From an uncultured Eubacteriales bacterium (lineage in GTDB: Bacteria; Bacillota; Clostridia; Oscillospirales; Acutalibacteraceae), in assembly GCA_900314355.1 (NCBI GenBank), contig OMUY01000021.1:1-64000 (forward strand): DNA of 64,000 nucleotides, in the 5' to 3' direction. Made by a program: the position numbers and the translations under genes. The notes below the pieces were generated by a model. The model had not been told where the DNA came from and searched no databases. It saw only the letters and a program-made list of their open reading frames with translations. Below, piece after piece: positions 33,667 through 41,404 of the stretch (position 1 is the first letter of the stretch; each line of letters begins with the position of its first letter).

Positions 33667-35274
33667 TTACACTTCTCCGTTCAACATTCTGAAGTTTTCT
33701 TTATTTGATTTGTAAAGGTTTTTGAATACCTTGTACTGCTTATCATAAACGGCTTTATTTTCGGAGTTGGGATAATAAGTATTTTTCACGGGGATTAATT
33801 TATTCGCCATAGATACCGACGGAATGATTTTCTTTCCTACTGCTATGAGTACGGCAGCTCCTACGGCGCCTACGTCCTGAGGATTGTCGACGGTAACGAC
33901 GACCTTGCCGGTGACGTCGGCGAGAATCTGACAAGTTACCCTCGAAAGAGCTCCGCCGCCTACGAATCTTATTGTATTTGAAGTTTTTACCTTCTTGTCC
34001 TCCGCCTCGATAAACCAGCGCATATGATAGCATACGCCCTCGAGAACGGATCTGATAAGCTCGGATTTACCTGTTTCAAGAGAAATATTGAAGAACATTC
34101 CTCTCGCGTTGGGGTCTTCAAACGGACATCTGTTTCCGTGAAGCCAAGGAGTAAAGATAATTCCGTTAGATCCCGCCGGAACTTTATCGACAACATCGGA
34201 CATATAGTCGTAAAGACTTGTATATGTTGATTCGTAGCTTTCCGCCACATGCTCTTTTTTGAGGTAAATTCCTATCTCGTCAAGGCAGAGATGATCTTTT
34301 ACCCATTCAAGGCATTTGCCTGCTGTCTCAAGCTCAGCGAAATAATTATATTTTCCGGGATCCGCGCCGACAACTCCGGCTATCATAGCCGTAGCGTCGA
34401 CTACGCTTTTATCTATTACGGTGGAAACCCATCCTGATGTGCCGTTATAAATATGAGTATCTCCGAGATTTGTCGCTCCTGCACCTACTCCGATAAGAGA
34501 TGCGTCTCCGCCTCCGCCGTAAACAGGAGTTCCCGGTTTAAGTCCGAGTTCTTTCGCAGCAGAATCTTTTAGACCGCCGACTTCGTCGGTACACTCTACT
34601 ATTCCGGGGAGATGATCGAAATTCACTCCGAGCATATCGGTCATTTCCTTTGAAAAACACCGCTTTCCTTTTCTGATGTCGTAAAGCTCTGTAGCGAATG
34701 CGGAATCGGGGGTCATAACGAACTTGCCCGTCATTCTGCAGATAAGATATTCCTTTACATCGAGCCATTTATAGACTTTTGCGAAAGTTTCGGGCTCGTT
34801 AGCCTGAACCCACTTATATTTCCAAACGGGATCTTTTACAGACGCGGCGACAGCTCCGGTAATCTGGAGGGATTTCAAAAGCATTGACACGTTTGCTCCT
34901 GCCACCTGTACGCCATGTTGAAGAGTATCATGCAGTTCTTTTCTCGCACGCTGATCCATGTAACTCATAGCTCTTCTGACAGCGTTGCCGTCCTTATCCA
35001 CAAGAACTACGCCCTGCATCTGCGAACAAAATGAAATTCCTTCAATCGCATCGGCCTTAATTTTAGATTTTTTAAGCGCTTTTCCCGTAGTATGGCATAT
35101 TGCCGACCACCATTCATCGGGATCCTGCTCGGCTCCTCCGTCAGGAAAAACAAAAAGCTGATAGCCTTCCGAAGCGGAACCTATCTCTTTAATTGAATTT
35201 TCAGTCAACTCAAATACGCAGGTTTTTACGCCTGTAGTGCCGACATCATAAGTAATAACATATTTAGAACCCAT
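33667..35274 (-). CDS. FGGY-family carbohydrate kinase (xylulokinase-like)
   Basis: A 535-residue sugar kinase of the hexokinase/actin fold. The phosphate-1 motif is YDVGTTGVKTCVF near the N-terminus, the catalytic Asp region GGGGDASLIGVG lies mid-protein, and the signature FVGGGALSRVTCQILAD with the DVGAVGAAV block is in the C-terminal domain. Overall it resembles XylB, which phosphorylates D-xylulose, but related FGGY kinases act on other pentoses or polyols. The ATG follows GAGGGGATTTT. No xylose isomerase lies nearby. It is 48 bases after recR and may be read from the dnaX transcript. Confidence 0.85.
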   Translation of the reverse strand: MGSKYVITYDVGTTGVKTCVFELTENSIKEIGSASEGYQLFVFPDGGAEQDPDEWWSAICHTTGKALKKSKIKADAIEGISFCSQMQGVVLVDKDGNAVRRAMSYMDQRARKELHDTLQHGVQVAGANVSMLLKSLQITGAVAASVKDPVWKYKWVQANEPETFAKVYKWLDVKEYLICRMTGKFVMTPDSAFATELYDIRKGKRCFSKEMTDMLGVNFDHLPGIVECTDEVGGLKDSAAKELGLKPGTPVYGGGGDASLIGVGAGATNLGDTHIYNGTSGWVSTVIDKSVVDATAMIAGVVGADPGKYNYFAELETAGKCLEWVKDHLCLDEIGIYLKKEHVAESYESTYTSLYDYMSDVVDKVPAGSNGIIFTPWLHGNRCPFEDPNARGMFFNISLETGKSELIRSVLEGVCYHMRWFIEAEDKKVKTSNTIRFVGGGALSRVTCQILADVTGKVVVTVDNPQDVGAVGAAVLIAVGKKIIPSVSMANKLIPVKNTYYPNSENKAVYDKQYKVFKNLYKSNKENFRMLNGEV

Positions 35275-35322
35275 AAAATCCCCTCGCGTAAAAATTTTCT
35301 TAATATTAAAAACTTTGTCTGA

Positions 35323-35922
35323 TTATACTTCAAATCTTCCTTCTATAGCCTTTGAAAGCGTCACTCCGTCGGCATACTGCACATCCGTACCCACAGAAAG
35401 ACCAGACGCGAGTCTTGTAATTTTCAGTCCGAGCGGCTTGATAAGTTTTGTCAGATACATCGCGGTAGCCTCTCCCTCTACATCGGAGTCAGTAGCGAGT
35501 ATTATCTCTTTTATACCGCCTTCGTTAACTCTTGCTAAAAGCTCTTTTACAGTCAAATCTTCGGGACCTATACCGTCAATCGGGGAAATTGCTCCGTGAA
35601 GCACATGGTATACTCCCTTGTATTCCCCTGTCTTTTCAACCGCCAATAAGCTCTGGGAATCTTCAACTACGCAGATGGTGGAATGGTCTCTGCTTTCGTC
35701 GGAGCAGATAGAGCATTTCTCATTTTCGGTAAGATTGCAGCATACCGAACATCTGTGAATTTTTTCGCAAGCTTGACGAATAGTATCAGAAAATTCAAGC
35801 CCCTCTTCTTTAGGCAGATCGAGAACATAAAAAGCCATTCTCTGAGCAGTTTTTCTGCCGATTCCGGGCATTTTTTCAAATTGTTCGACAAGCTTCTGAA
35901 GAGCGGCGGCTCCGTACTGCAT
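35323..35922 (-). CDS. recR: Recombination protein RecR
   Basis: Part of the RecFOR mediator that loads RecA at gaps. The 199-residue protein has the helix-hairpin-helix PGIGRKTAQRMAF, the four-cysteine zinc finger C57/C60/C69/C72-type (CSVCCNLTE...CSIC), the Toprim domain ICVVEDSQSLLAVE with the acidic DSDVEGEATA, and a C-terminal Walker-like part. It directly follows ybaB (one-base overlap), as in the classic dnaX-ybaB-recR order. Confidence 0.97.
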   Translation of the reverse strand: MQYGAAALQKLVEQFEKMPGIGRKTAQRMAFYVLDLPKEEGLEFSDTIRQACEKIHRCSVCCNLTENEKCSICSDESRDHSTICVVEDSQSLLAVEKTGEYKGVYHVLHGAISPIDGIGPEDLTVKELLARVNEGGIKEIILATDSDVEGEATAMYLTKLIKPLGLKITRLASGLSVGTDVQYADGVTLSKAIEGRFEV

Positions 35923-36272
35923 TAAATCAAACCGTCCAATCCGGGAATATTAATACCGCCTGTAGCTGAATTGACGGCGTTTTCCATAGCCTCATCGGCT
36001 TTTCTTACCGCCTCGTTGAAAGCGGCCGTTATCATATCTTCAAGCATCTCAACGTCATCGGGATCTACAACTTCCCGACTTATCTTTACCGATTTGACCT
36101 CATGTTTGCCCGAAACGGTTATTTCAACCGCTCCGCCGCCTGCAGACGATGAAAAGTCGGTATTTTCAACCTCTTCCTGTTTTTTCTTCATCTCATCCTG
36201 CATAGCCTGAATCTGCGCCATCATCTGAGCCTGAGACTGTCTTGGCTGTTGATTTGGAATTCTTGCTTTCAT
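35922..36272 (-). CDS. ybaB: YbaB/EbfC nucleoid-associated protein
   Basis: A 116-residue DNA-binding protein of the YbaB/EbfC family. The N-terminus is Gln/Met-rich (MMAQIQAMQDEM) and helical. The central strand GGGAVEITVSGKHEVKSVKI and the C-terminal helix with EDMITAAFNEAVRKADE are typical. The protein forms a tweezer-like dimer and coats DNA, and its conserved position between dnaX and recR hints at a link with replication or repair. Its stop overlaps the recR start. Confidence 0.93.
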   Translation of the reverse strand: MKARIPNQQPRQSQAQMMAQIQAMQDEMKKKQEEVENTDFSSSAGGGAVEITVSGKHEVKSVKISREVVDPDDVEMLEDMITAAFNEAVRKADEAMENAVNSATGGINIPGLDGLI

Positions 36273-36299
36273 AAAATTTATATCTCCCTATATTATATT

Positions 36300-38159
36300 T
36301 TAACTTAAAATGATATTCATCTTTCTTCCGAATACATTTTCGGCTTCAGATCGCATAGCTTTCATCTGCTCGTCTCCGCCTATCATTTCTATTTTAACAG
36401 GATTATCAAGATGAATATTTATATTATCTCCCGTAATTTTATGCGAAGACCCCATCAAAGCGAAACCGAAAGGTCCGTTTGACGCAACTAAATCCGATAA
36501 AAATTCATTGAAATGTTTCTCGTCGTCCGCGCTGTCGGAATTATTTTCATTTTCACTGTAAAATTCCGGCGCGTTTTCATTGACATCGTCATCAAATACA
36601 AGTCCGTTCTGATTGTTTTCATCATCAAATACAGTCGGGTCTTGCGAACTGTCATCAAAAACAGGCTCTTCTTCGTCAAATACCGGAGAGTCGTTATTTT
36701 CTTTCACATCGAAATTCGAGGAATCGTTCGTATCTTCATCGAAAATCGACTCTTCGTCCGATGATATGTTCTCGTTTTCGTCCGGAAAAAAATCGGAATC
36801 GCTTTCGTCATAATCGGCTGAATCGTCGTCAAAACTAATGCCGGACAAAATTTCTTCTTTTGATTTCGTATCGTTACCGTTTTCGTTTTTTTTGTCGTTG
36901 TCGTTTTCCAAGACAGAAGAACGCGATTTAATACGAAGAGTTTTTTTATCTCTGACGGCTTCTTCTTTTTCAGACCGATTATTTATACCGTTAAACGAAA
37001 CAGCGCCTTTTTCCAGTTCCGCAACCTCTTTTTCAAGAGCGGAAATTCTTTCTGCAAGAGCCGATATATCCGAATTTAATTCGGGAGAACATATTTTCAA
37101 TACGGCAAGCTCGAGATCTACCCTTCTCGACTGAGAAGTATGAAGAACTGCCGATGTCTCCTGAAGAACATTAAGTATATACAAAAGACTTTCGGACGAA
37201 AAAGTGCTTGATAATTTTTTCAATTCTTCAAGTTCCTCGTCGGTGCAAGCGAGAATTTTTTCGGGTTCGTCGATAGTCTTGACAATAAAGAGATTTCTGA
37301 AATGTTCAATTAGCTCGGGACAGAGTTTTTCTGTGTCGCATGACTCGCTGTGAAGTTTATCAATAAGCTTTAAAGCTGAAGTTATATCTTTGTCCCTGAG
37401 ATATTCGCTCATATTGAACAGATATGTTCTGTCCATCATTCCGGCAGATTTTGTGACGACGTCGACTGTTACATCTTCGCTTATAGAAATACATCTGTCG
37501 AGAAGCGAGAGCGCATCTCTCATTCCGCCGTCGGAAATTCTCGCGATAAGTCTCGCGGCGTTGTCGTGAAGATCGATATTTTCGTTTTTCGCTACAAATT
37601 CAAGCCTCGAAACTATCGACTCGACAGAAAGCCTGTTAAAATCAAAACGCTGGCATCTCGAAAGAATAGTAGCCGGAAGCTTCTGCACTTCCGTTGTCGC
37701 CAAAATAAAAATTACATGCTCCGGAGGCTCCTCGAGCGTTTTAAGCAAAGCGTTGAAAGCCTCAATGGAAAGCATGTGAACTTCGTCTATAATATAAACT
37801 CTGTATTTTGCCTGAGAAGGCTCGAACGCGGTTTCTTCCTTTAGAGCGCGTATATCGTCAATTCCCCTGTTGGAAGCGGCATCGATTTCCACAACATCAA
37901 GAACGGAACCGTTGTCTATACCTTTGCATATGTCACATTCGTTGCACGGATTGCCGTCCTTCGCATTGGGGCAATTTACTGCTTTGGCGAGAATTTTTGC
38001 GCAAGTCGTCTTTCCCACGCCTCTCGGACCCGTAAAAAGGTAAGCATGAGAAATACGACCCTCCTTTACCTCATTTTGAAGAGTCTTAGTTACATTTTCC
38101 TGACCGTAGACATCCGAAAATGTTCTCGGTCTCCATTTACGATACAGAACTCTGAACAT
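36300..38159 (-). CDS. dnaX: DNA polymerase III subunits gamma and tau
   Basis: Clamp-loader ATPase of the replicase. In 619 residues it carries Walker A GPRGVGKTTCAK (about 44-55), the zinc-binding cysteines C64, C73, C76, C79-type (CPNAKDGNPCNECDIC), Walker B IIDEVHMLS and sensor SRC (LSRCQRF). The clamp-loader core ends near residue 370. The following tau-like region holds an unusual, very acidic stretch (about 440-545) with six short FD-E/D motifs, then a small folded C-terminal domain. ybaB follows at 27 bases. The SRP RNA lies upstream on the same strand, as in many Firmicutes. Confidence 0.96.
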   Translation of the reverse strand: MFRVLYRKWRPRTFSDVYGQENVTKTLQNEVKEGRISHAYLFTGPRGVGKTTCAKILAKAVNCPNAKDGNPCNECDICKGIDNGSVLDVVEIDAASNRGIDDIRALKEETAFEPSQAKYRVYIIDEVHMLSIEAFNALLKTLEEPPEHVIFILATTEVQKLPATILSRCQRFDFNRLSVESIVSRLEFVAKNENIDLHDNAARLIARISDGGMRDALSLLDRCISISEDVTVDVVTKSAGMMDRTYLFNMSEYLRDKDITSALKLIDKLHSESCDTEKLCPELIEHFRNLFIVKTIDEPEKILACTDEELEELKKLSSTFSSESLLYILNVLQETSAVLHTSQSRRVDLELAVLKICSPELNSDISALAERISALEKEVAELEKGAVSFNGINNRSEKEEAVRDKKTLRIKSRSSVLENDNDKKNENGNDTKSKEEILSGISFDDDSADYDESDSDFFPDENENISSDEESIFDEDTNDSSNFDVKENNDSPVFDEEEPVFDDSSQDPTVFDDENNQNGLVFDDDVNENAPEFYSENENNSDSADDEKHFNEFLSDLVASNGPFGFALMGSSHKITGDNINIHLDNPVKIEMIGGDEQMKAMRSEAENVFGRKMNIILS

Positions 38160-38232
38160 CTTAAATTAGTTTTAAACGGACAAATCTTACCGATTTAGCT
38201 TTATTTTCGCTAAAAAAATAAGTCTAATCTCG

Positions 38233-38347
38233 GTCACACGGCACCCGGGCGATCTGCATCGCGCGGGCTTACCGCTTAATGCTGCTCGGTTCCCCGCCTG
38301 ACATGGTTCACAGCGCTCCGCCGTACAGGACCCACGTGCCGCATGAC
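38233..38347 (-). ncRNA. ffs: Signal recognition particle RNA, small bacterial type
   Basis: The reverse strand shows the conserved SRP domain IV: GAACCATGTCAGG, a CGG stem, GGAA tetraloop, CCG, AGCAGCATTAAG. The ends pair through 12 bp (GTCATGCGGCAC with GTGCCGTGTGAC). The helix goes on outside these limits (AATAAGTC at 38356-38363 with GACTTATT at 38217-38224), directly followed by a T run (38212-38218), so the primary transcript probably ends there by its own fold. It binds Ffh in co-translational membrane targeting. dnaX follows. Confidence 0.95.
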
Positions 38348-38373
38348 AGAAATTGGACTTATTATTTTTGTAT

Positions 38374-38402
38374 ATTATATATCATTCTGCCGTTTATTTC
38401 AA
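38374..38402 (-). promoter_or_regulatory. Sigma-A promoter of the SRP RNA
   Basis: On the minus strand TTGAAA (38397-38402), a 17-bp spacer and a perfect TATAAT (38374-38379). The predicted transcript start near 38367 fits the extended 5' helix of the RNA. Confidence 0.88.
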
Positions 38403-38468
38403 TAGCAAACGAAAAAATTTTACATACAAAAAATTTTCAAATTTTTGCTCAGAAATTAAACTCTTTTG

Positions 38469-38497
38469 TTGAAATTTTCACATACAGATGATATAAT
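38469..38497 (+). promoter_or_regulatory. Sigma-A promoter of the sugar symporter
   Basis: TTGAAA (38469-38474), a 17-bp spacer and a perfect TATAAT (38492-38497). The next coding start is at 38682, so the transcript would carry a leader of roughly 175 nt. I found no riboswitch fold in that leader, only AT-rich sequence with a short GC-rich patch near 38552-38563. Confidence 0.75.
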
Positions 38498-38681
38498 CAT
38501 TAAGATATTTATTAGTTTGCATTAATCAGTATATTAATTTTCAATTTCAGATTGCGGCGGCGGTATAAAAAAACATTGTTTTGTTTTTGACTAATTTGAC
38601 TTTTTGTTGAAAAAATTTTTTTATTATTCCGAATCTAAAATGATTTATTAATTATAATGCAAATAGAAAGGGCTGACGGCA

Positions 38682-40259
38682 GTGCAAAAAACAAAAACTT
38701 TAAATCCGTATACCTATTCCAAAGGTGAAGCGGCGGGATATCTTGTAGGTCTGACCGGACAAAATATGATCTACAACATCGTAGCAACAGGACTTTATTA
38801 CTATTTTCAAAATGTAATTTGTCTGCCCGCTATGGCGCTCAGTATGATTATGCTTTTCGCAAGAATCTGGGATGCGGTGAACGATCCCATGATGGGAACT
38901 ATTGTTGACAAAACCAAGTCGAAATGGGGCAAATGCAAACCGTATCTTTTGTTTGTGCCTCCCCTCATATGCGTAATCACAATACTTACATTCTTAAATA
39001 AAAACTATGCGCTCGCCTCAACTAGCGGAGAAGAGGCTCTTATTATCACATGGGCGGCAGTTTCTTATGTAATGTGGGGAATGAGCTATACGATAGGTGA
39101 TATCCCACTTTGGGGCGTAACATCTCTTATGACTCAGGATGAGAACGACAGAGCAAAGCTTTTAGCCCTTGCCAGAATTTTTGCCGGAATCGGCGGAATT
39201 GCGGTTCTTATCGTTCAGATCGCACAGGCTGTATCTCAGATATACGTTAACAAGGGATTTTCACAGGAGGAAGCCAGTCAAAAAGGATTTATTCTCACAG
39301 CTATAATCCTTACTTTAATTTCTTCCATAATGTTTGAGTTCGCAGGTCTCAGCGTACATGAAAGAGTCGCTCAGTCTGAAAAGCATTATACTCTTGTAGA
39401 GAACTTCAAAACAATGTTCACAAATAAACCGTTCAGACAGATTCTCATTTCCGGAATACTCAGAAGCCCCATTCAGCTGCTTTCGATAGTAGGCATGACC
39501 CTTGTCACGTATTATTTCGCTAACGGCGATTTTATGAATATTTTTACAACAGACGCCTCGGGCAAAATAGTTGGTATTGATACAAAAGTAGCCGTTGACG
39601 TAATAATGATAGCAATCGGACTGCTTATAGGAATGTTTGTTGGTTCGGGCGCAACTCCGGCTCTTACAAAAAAGATAGAAAAATACAAATTATATAATTT
39701 TTATTCTGTAGGCGGCGCCGTTCCTTTTGCGCTTATCTTTGTTTTATTTGAAATTACAAACGGGAATCTGAAAGATAATTACATTCTCGCAGCTGTGACG
39801 GCGGTTCTCATCTTCCTCGCTTCATGGTCGATGGGCGGACTCAACGTTCTTCAATCCGTAATGATTGCGGACTGCATAGATTACGAGGAATATACAAACG
39901 GAGTCAGAACTGACGGCGTTTTCTTCTCGGGACAGTCTTTCGTTACTAAGTTGGGCGCCGGAATCGCTTCTCTGATTTCAGGCGTAATCTACAATGCGGT
40001 CGGATATTCGGGCAAAGCAATAAACACGCTTAATAACGACCTTCACGCCGGAGCGGATTTCGTAACTTACGCGGACGGAAAATACGCGATGGCTATGTTC
40101 CTTCTTATTTCTGTTCCGCCGGCTATAGGACTTATTCTCTCTGCAATTCCCACTTGGAAATACGCTCTTCCCGATAAAGAACATTCAAGAATACTCAGTG
40201 AGCTTATTGAAAAGAGAAAAGCTAAAGCTCAAAATCAGGATACGCTTGCAGACCATTGA
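38682..40259 (+). CDS. GPH-family glycoside/sugar:cation symporter
   Basis: A 525-residue major-facilitator protein of the glycoside-pentoside-hexuronide group (MelB/XynB-like) with about twelve membrane helices. The first loop carries the family block ARIWDAVNDPMMGTIVDKTKSKWGK-like sequence (split here as WDAVNDPMMG and DKTKSKWGK), where Asp residues bind the coupling Na+ or H+. A conserved DYEEYTNGVR lies before the last helices. It imports a sugar or glycoside; which one is unknown, though a cytoplasmic GH2 and a xylulokinase-like gene in the window could use its substrates. GTG start after AAAGGG. Confidence 0.9.
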   Translation: MQKTKTLNPYTYSKGEAAGYLVGLTGQNMIYNIVATGLYYYFQNVICLPAMALSMIMLFARIWDAVNDPMMGTIVDKTKSKWGKCKPYLLFVPPLICVITILTFLNKNYALASTSGEEALIITWAAVSYVMWGMSYTIGDIPLWGVTSLMTQDENDRAKLLALARIFAGIGGIAVLIVQIAQAVSQIYVNKGFSQEEASQKGFILTAIILTLISSIMFEFAGLSVHERVAQSEKHYTLVENFKTMFTNKPFRQILISGILRSPIQLLSIVGMTLVTYYFANGDFMNIFTTDASGKIVGIDTKVAVDVIMIAIGLLIGMFVGSGATPALTKKIEKYKLYNFYSVGGAVPFALIFVLFEITNGNLKDNYILAAVTAVLIFLASWSMGGLNVLQSVMIADCIDYEEYTNGVRTDGVFFSGQSFVTKLGAGIASLISGVIYNAVGYSGKAINTLNNDLHAGADFVTYADGKYAMAMFLLISVPPAIGLILSAIPTWKYALPDKEHSRILSELIEKRKAKAQNQDTLADH

Positions 40260-40291
40260 TTTTTAATTCCGATTTATAAAATAATAATTCA

Positions 40292-40324
40292 ATCCTCCGA
40301 TTTTTTCGGAGGATGTATTATTTT
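40292..40324. terminator. Bidirectional terminator, symporter and ttcA
   Basis: A 9-bp stem ATCCTCCGA/TCGGAGGAT with a T-rich 5-nt loop and T-rich flank, between two convergent genes. Confidence 0.85.
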
Positions 40325-40336
40325 GCAAAAAAAAAA

Positions 40337-41050
40337 TCACCAGCCGTCGATTTCTCCGCGTTGAAGCGCACCGACTATTTTTTCTCTTATGCCGGGATAT
40401 TCTTTGTTCAATTTTTTCAATAAATCTTTTGTTCTCTGTCTGTTTGACGTCTTATCCATCGGGCACTTATTTTTAACGACCGGCAGACCCGCCTTGCGGC
40501 ATTGACCCGCTATCAGAGATTCAGACGCAAAAATCATAGGTCTTATCACGTAGATATCTCTGTCTGAAAGGTACGTTTTAGGCTGAAAACAGTCAATTCT
40601 TCCGCCGTCAAAAAGGTTCATAATAAATGTTTCGGCGGCGTCGTCAAGATGATGACCTAAAGCGACTTTATTACATCCCGATTCCTTTGCGATTTTGTGA
40701 ATTACCCCTCTTCTCATTTTAGCGCACAGAGAACACGGATTTTTTTCCTTTCTCTCTTCAAAGACTATTCTTGAGATATCAGTTCTTTTTATTATATATT
40801 CTACATTCAACGAATCGCACAGCTTTTGGAGAAGAGAATAATCAGTATCTAAACTGTCCACTCTCATATCGGATGTTACTGCTATGACGTCGTATTTTTT
40901 CGGATAATATTTTCTCATGTCCGCAAGACAGTATAAAAGAGATACCGAATCTTTTCCGCCCGAAAGACCGACGGCTATTTTGTCTCCGTCTTCTATCATT
41001 TCATATCTTTCGCAGGCGGCTCTTATCCTGCCTTCAAGTTGCTGCATCAT
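40337..41050 (-). CDS. ttcA: tRNA 2-thiocytidine synthetase TtcA family
   Basis: An ATP-pyrophosphatase of the PP-loop family that sulfurates C32 of certain tRNAs in relatives. The PP-loop SGGKDS lies near residue 31, CSLCAKMRRG gives the first two cysteines and ALGHHLDDAAET the TtcA-type motif; a later Cys in KCPMDKTSNRQ completes a possible Fe-S site. The start at 41050 follows AGAGGT; an upstream in-frame ATG at 41092 lacks a ribosome site. The 237 residues fit short Firmicutes TtcA-like proteins, and a related thiolase function cannot be excluded. Confidence 0.88.
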   Translation of the reverse strand: MMQQLEGRIRAACERYEMIEDGDKIAVGLSGGKDSVSLLYCLADMRKYYPKKYDVIAVTSDMRVDSLDTDYSLLQKLCDSLNVEYIIKRTDISRIVFEERKEKNPCSLCAKMRRGVIHKIAKESGCNKVALGHHLDDAAETFIMNLFDGGRIDCFQPKTYLSDRDIYVIRPMIFASESLIAGQCRKAGLPVVKNKCPMDKTSNRQRTKDLLKKLNKEYPGIREKIVGALQRGEIDGW

Positions 41051-41080
41051 ATTATTAATACCTCTGATTTTACTGATGTA

Positions 41081-41109
41081 ATAATAAATCAAAAATATCT
41101 TGTTTTCAA
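41081..41109 (-). promoter_or_regulatory. Sigma-A promoter of ttcA
   Basis: On the minus strand TTGAAA (41104-41109), a 17-bp spacer and TATTAT (41081-41086), 30 bases before the chosen start. Confidence 0.65.
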
Positions 41110-41200
41110 CACCAAAAAATAATTATTCTACATTCTTTTATTCAACTTGTAATAATAGACAAAAATAAAAAACTAACGCCGTAATATTTTATAATTAGCA

Positions 41201-41229
41201 TTGACAAACTTAAAGCATTTTGATAAAAT
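41201..41229 (+). promoter_or_regulatory. Sigma-A promoter of the riboswitch/ATPase unit
   Basis: A perfect TTGACA (41201-41206), a 17-bp spacer and TAAAAT (41224-41229). Transcription would start near 41236, about 12 bases before the riboswitch P1 helix. Confidence 0.85.
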
Positions 41230-41247
41230 ATATATAAAATAATTACT

Positions 41248-41343
41248 CATAAGGGAGTAGCCGACGCTTTAGCGTTCCGTTGTCAACAAGCATGGCAGTT
41301 CGTTTCAGATCTGTTTGGCGCGGATTAAATGGCCAGACTTGTG
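41248..41343 (+). promoter_or_regulatory. yybP-ykoY (Mn2+) riboswitch aptamer
   Basis: The leader carries the hallmark 5' box AAGGGAGTAGC (41251-41261), a GACGC/GCGTT-type hairpin, CCGTTGTCAACA, and near the 3' end GGCCAGAC. The ends close a P1 helix CATAAG (41248-41253) with CTTGTG (41338-41343). This layout matches the yybP-ykoY class, which senses Mn2+ and often precedes P-type ATPases or MntP-like exporters. The gene downstream is such an ATPase. Confidence 0.85.
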
Positions 41344-41378
41344 TACGAGTTTTCACTTGTACGCAATTTTTCTTTTTT
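41339..41378 (+). terminator. Riboswitch expression-platform terminator
   Basis: An 11-bp stem TTGTGTACGAG/CTTGTACGCAA (two wobble pairs, 6-nt loop) is followed by TTTTTC and six more T. Its left arm shares TTGTG (41339-41343) with the 3' side of the aptamer P1 helix, so ligand-stabilised P1 and the terminator exclude each other. This predicts read-through when Mn2+ is bound. Confidence 0.82.
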
Positions 41379-41404
41379 ATGGGCAAAATGAAAGGATTTT
41401 TTTC

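Noticed and set aside
36513..36813. Plus-strand frames opposite the acidic DnaX linker
   Set aside because: Same cause: antisense of Asp/Glu-rich codons stays open without coding.
38279..38491. 70-codon plus-strand frame
   Set aside because: It lies antisense to the SRP RNA and its promoter.
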